From Flavobacteriales bacterium (GTDB lineage Bacteria > Bacteroidota > Bacteroidia > Flavobacteriales_F > PHOS-HE28), in the NCBI GenBank assembly GCA_024640205.1, contig JAHEFL010000036.1, positions 1 through 9,727 of the forward strand: a DNA stretch of 9,727 nt, given 5' to 3'. The stretch's first letter is position 1; each line of letters begins with the position of its first letter. A model generated the notes under the pieces. It saw nothing but the letters and a program-made list of their open reading frames with translations, made no database searches and had not been told where the DNA came from. The position numbers were made by a program, and so were the translations under genes. This document shows positions 8,201 through 9,727 of the stretch, piece after piece.

Positions 8201-8581
8201 AGTTCCTCCCGGCTGGAACCCCAAGGCCCTTCCAGAGATCGACCCACCACCGAACGCATAGATCCCTCCGGTAGTTACACCTCCCGAGGCGCTTACTCCA
8301 CGAGCATAATCCCCAGCTGTGTTCGTCGCACCGAAAGCCAGGTTGCCGTCACTCAAACCGGTGATCGCCCATGCGTTTGAACTGGCCCTACCCAAAGTTG
8401 CGGGAGCTCCTGGCTCAAATCCATTGCCAGCAAATACTCCGTTGTTCACATTCGATACGGAAGCATCAAAGTTGATGGTGTAATTCGTCGCTGGAGCTGC
8501 GATACTCAATTGCGACCGGCCTGAGATGCTCAGCACCATGCATACTGAGGTTACCATACAGATATGAAGAGTTCTTGACAT
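5267..8581 (-). CDS. T9SS-secreted lamin tail domain (LTD) multidomain surface protein
   Basis: A complete 1104-residue protein. The signal peptide ends near SGRS|Q24. Residues about 30-245 are a lectin-like beta domain that closes with FALDDIVIS. Residues 250-343 look Ig-like. Residues about 345-505 are a lamin tail domain (start LVINEVDYDNPGTDEAEWIELYN-type; PF00932-like). A single DDDNDGIPNCLDACP calcium motif sits near 515-530. Residues about 543-648 are GCC2/GCC3, ephrin-receptor-like Cys repeats (CPEGSYCPDGT, CSPGSYS, CPANTY). From about 654 comes the module shared with genes 1 and 2: a beta domain, then two FN3-like repeats to about 999. A GGGGGTNM linker leads to a T9SS type A sorting domain (GIWPNP, LFDMRGQ, GAGIYL, TERLIIAP). 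The ATG at 8581 is preferred over an in-frame TTG at 8593 because a purine-rich GAGAAAG lies just before it. LTDs occur in bacterial secreted nucleases and surface proteins, but no nuclease domain was recognised here, so an adhesive or structural role is only inferred. Confidence 0.93.
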   Translation of the reverse strand: MSRTLHICMVTSVCMVLSISGRSQLSIAAPATNYTINFDASVSNVNNGVFAGNGFEPGAPATLGRASSNAWAITGLSDGNLAFGATNTAGDYARGVSASGGVTTGGIYAFGGGSISGRALGFQPGGTDWAPGTLTLRIQNNSGVTLGSINVSYVVHVRNDQSRSNNFNFSWSSDNASYTSVGALDVVSSAVADVSPAFVANHRSTTIAGLNITPGQFFYLQWSGADVGGSGSRDEFALDDIVISGAVPAGPICNLSLGTPLSTCNDLTVGADSYNVSVSFTGGGQGAAVSYSGSGTVAGDNPAVSSSGTILINGITEGEGFSVAFSAPCGSLNVSGDSPVCLPPSTLVINEVDYDNPGTDEAEWIELYNYGTATIQLSGVTVELVNGNNGGAAIYQSIVLPNYLLPSGGYYVIGNNAGTPNVNLVVLPTSNLIQNGAPDAVGLRAADNTLLDAISYEGTSGVPYSEGTGLGAGDNGANADEVIARVPNAVDTDDNSTDWQRWCATPGASNGSAPDDDNDGIPNCLDACPLAVDGIANFNPTTCNCDPGYFQNTTEIGPNTVITGCTICPEGSYCPDGTSAFPCLAGSAQGNEGQTSCVPCSPGSYSNADGSIACELCPANTYNPFPGAESCQACDEGEMSAPGSTECSPIVPMTKIDLQINTDANDDQITWEIRDAITNDLFCSGGPFALGAPSNQQAICDVPDPGTYDLIVFDSGGDGILNGGYTLRTATPDGRRIIDNRNNGGYGSLSQITGNAYSFSIPVGDDRLVYTSCDKYWWRTGEYIVANANDAVSAEWVNGPNNAQDADSGYEFWFFNPNGGYSFRKFHAHNVSDNFAPANEYRACHLKINNWSAAMHIPEGDLMNVKVRGRVNGTNYPWGPACRFVRDEVLAQCPPTKLMDIPGNQFLSCNETRQFVNNQRIHARPVSGGNQYEWRFRYVDNDSEIFRTSGPYFLNLGWNAGVAPPLVEGQYYVQVRARRNIPGEGQTWCMFGDSCLLTIAPSIGGGGGTNMAILNEEGRVGIWPNPNQGDRFWVNVEGLPTDLATISMDLFDMRGQKVAAHTLPVQDGRTYTDVDLGGQLGAGIYLVNITAEDQRWTERLIIAP
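5585..6622 (-). repeat. Shared C-terminal module, copy in gene 3
   Basis: These 346 codons run from TKIDLQINT to CLLTI. Domain order matches gene 2, but the copy lacks the CC, GCY and SFC cysteines of its beta domain. It is joined to a different N-terminal half. The module edge falls directly after the Cys-rich GCC2-like region, as expected for domain shuffling. Confidence 0.85.
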
Positions 8582-8631
8582 GTTCTTTCTCAATTGTGTT
8601 TTGGTCGTACCCAGGGTTTGGAATACGCCCC

Positions 8632-8661
8632 CAAAGTACCCGGCGCAAGGTGAATTTCAAA
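8632..8661 (-). promoter_or_regulatory. Candidate Bacteroidota-type promoter for gene 3
   Basis: On the minus strand, TTTG (8658-8661) is followed after 19 bases by TACTTTG (8632-8638). The known Bacteroidota consensus is TTTG, about 19-21 bases, then TAnnTTTG; the downstream box here is one base short. It would give a leader of roughly 45 bases before the ATG at 8581. No equally good match was seen in front of genes 1, 2 or 4. Confidence 0.35.
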
Positions 8662-8736
8662 TTATCCAAAGGTTACTGTTGAAAACCTCTTGCGAATGCT
8701 TCGGCGCTCTATCTTGGAGCAGCCAAACCCAAGCCT

Positions 8737-9727
8737 ATGATCCGGAACCTTACCCTGCTCGGCATCGGTCTTTTAGGAACACATGTTCAGTCGCAAACCG
8801 TACTCTTCACCGAGACCTTTGAACAGCCCTCGACCACTTTCACATTGAACACCACGGATGCGGGCTCCACCGCGGGAGGGGACAACACTTGGGTCATCAA
8901 TAACGCGTACACGGGAGGCAGCGGATCCATCATTTGTCTCGGGTTCCCGTTCTCCTTCACCGTGCCCACTGTGGCCGGGCAGCCGGGTGGCATCACCTCC
9001 CCGAACGGGGCGTACATGCACATCAGCAGCCAAGCGGCGCTGAACAGTGGCATTAATTGCGCGAGTTTCGTGGCCGCGGATGGACTCTGTTCCAACGCGG
9101 GCAACCATTTTGCTCGGATGAGCGCGGATGTCCCGACCATTGGTCAGACCGACGTTTCCTTGAGTTTCTGGTGGCTCTGTGGAGGAGGCACCAACAACTA
9201 CGGTGAGGTGTATTACAGCACGAACAGCGGATCGAATTGGATCCTGATCGGGAATGCACCCACCCAGTACCGCAACCAGCTTGCCTGGGTGCAACAGAGC
9301 ATCACGCTGCCGGAATTCGCCGGGCAGGCCACGCTGCGTTTCGGGTTCCGTTTCGTGAACGGGGTTACACTTGCGGCACAGGACCCTGGGTTCGGGGTGG
9401 ATGACGTGATCATCAGCGCGGCGGGAGCACCGGCCGCGACGATCGCTACGAGTGCCATCATACCGAACAGCTATTGCGCAGGCAGCGCCATCGATATCCC
9501 TTTCGTGGCCAATGGGACCTATGATCCGGGCAATGTTTTCACGGCGCAGTTGAGCGATGCCTCAGGAAGTTTCGTATCACCCGTTGTATTGGGGACACTG
9601 GCTGCGACAGGTTCCGGAACCATCAGCGGGATCATTCCCGGTATGACACCGGCGGGTTCGGGATACCGCGTGCGGGTGATCGCAAGCTCACCAGGCATCA
9701 CGGGCTTGGAAAGCACAACAACCCTGA
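8737..9727 (+). CDS. Secreted jelly-roll/Ig-like domain protein, partial (runs off right edge)
   Basis: An open frame starts at the ATG at 8737 and stays open for 330 codons to the window end. A short signal peptide (MIRN, then the hydrophobic LTLLGIGLLG) has a likely cut at VQS|Q20. Residues about 21-228 look like a MAM/concanavalin-type jelly roll: they start with VLFTETFEQ, contain LSFWW and end with DPGFGVDDVIIS, a typical last strand of such domains in secreted Bacteroidota proteins. From about residue 233 an Ig-like domain begins (SYCAGSAIDIPF, then FTAQLSDASGSF and GYRVRVIAS), a module often repeated in proteins with T9SS sorting domains. The C-terminus is not in the window, so T9SS export is expected but not seen. 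It is divergent from gene 3. GGAG at 8716-8719 is too far from the ATG to be a convincing ribosome site; weak Shine-Dalgarno signals are usual in this phylum. No catalytic motif was seen in the visible part. Confidence 0.85.
   Translation, partial: MIRNLTLLGIGLLGTHVQSQTVLFTETFEQPSTTFTLNTTDAGSTAGGDNTWVINNAYTGGSGSIICLGFPFSFTVPTVAGQPGGITSPNGAYMHISSQAALNSGINCASFVAADGLCSNAGNHFARMSADVPTIGQTDVSLSFWWLCGGGTNNYGEVYYSTNSGSNWILIGNAPTQYRNQLAWVQQSITLPEFAGQATLRFGFRFVNGVTLAAQDPGFGVDDVIISAAGAPAATIATSAIIPNSYCAGSAIDIPFVANGTYDPGNVFTAQLSDASGSFVSPVVLGTLAATGSGTISGIIPGMTPAGSGYRVRVIASSPGITGLESTTTL

Noticed and set aside
5267..8581. Gene 3 as a secreted nuclease
   Set aside because: Lamin tail domains occur in extracellular nucleases, but no endonuclease/exonuclease/phosphatase domain or catalytic motif is visible in the protein.
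8671..8689. Short inverted repeat AGGTT/AACCT between the divergent genes
   Set aside because: Only 5 bp with a 9-base loop; expected by chance.
8773..9294. 173-codon minus-strand open frame opposite gene 4
   Set aside because: The plus frame has a signal peptide and recognisable domain motifs; the minus frame is low-complexity and Arg/Gly-rich with none.

Overview
The window looks like a chromosomal piece from a member of the Bacteroidota, most likely a Flavobacteriales-type lineage with a gliding/type IX secretion system (T9SS). Two complete proteins end in a typical T9SS type A C-terminal sorting domain (WPNP near its start, a GIYL-type core strand, and a final TERLII/ERLLI strand). All four proteins have Sec signal peptides followed by a Gln. 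They are built from extracellular beta-sandwich, calcium-binding and Cys-rich modules common in this phylum. Composition is moderately GC-rich in the lines I counted (about 48-63%, with an AT-richer patch near 8050-8100). No RNA gene, insertion sequence, CRISPR array or metabolic gene was seen.

Layout. Three large genes lie in tandem on the minus strand and are transcribed from right to left. Gene 3 (8581 to 5267) is a secreted lamin-tail-domain protein. Gene 2 (5042 to 2319) is a secreted protein with MopE/thrombospondin-3-like calcium repeats. Gene 1 (2030 to beyond the left edge) is a close paralogue of gene 2. A fourth gene starts divergently at 8737 on the plus strand and runs off the right edge; it encodes a secreted protein with a jelly-roll-like domain and an Ig-like domain. 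Gaps are short (about 155-290 bases). They hold a good intrinsic terminator after gene 3, a terminator-like hairpin after gene 2, several leader hairpins, and one candidate Bacteroidota-type promoter in front of gene 3.

How they relate. Genes 1, 2 and 3 share one C-terminal module of about 350 residues: a beta-sandwich domain followed by two FN3-like repeats. In genes 2 and 3 a Gly-rich linker and a T9SS signal follow it; gene 1 is cut by the window edge inside this module. Upstream of it they differ. Genes 1 and 2 carry the same N-terminal beta-rich head and Cys/Asp-rich calcium repeats. Gene 3 instead carries a lectin-like head, an Ig-like domain, a lamin tail domain and GCC2/ephrin-receptor-like Cys-rich repeats. 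The picture is a paralogous family of cell-surface proteins with exchangeable heads on a common stalk and export signal. Adhesion or surface-matrix function is an inference; no enzymatic active site was recognised.
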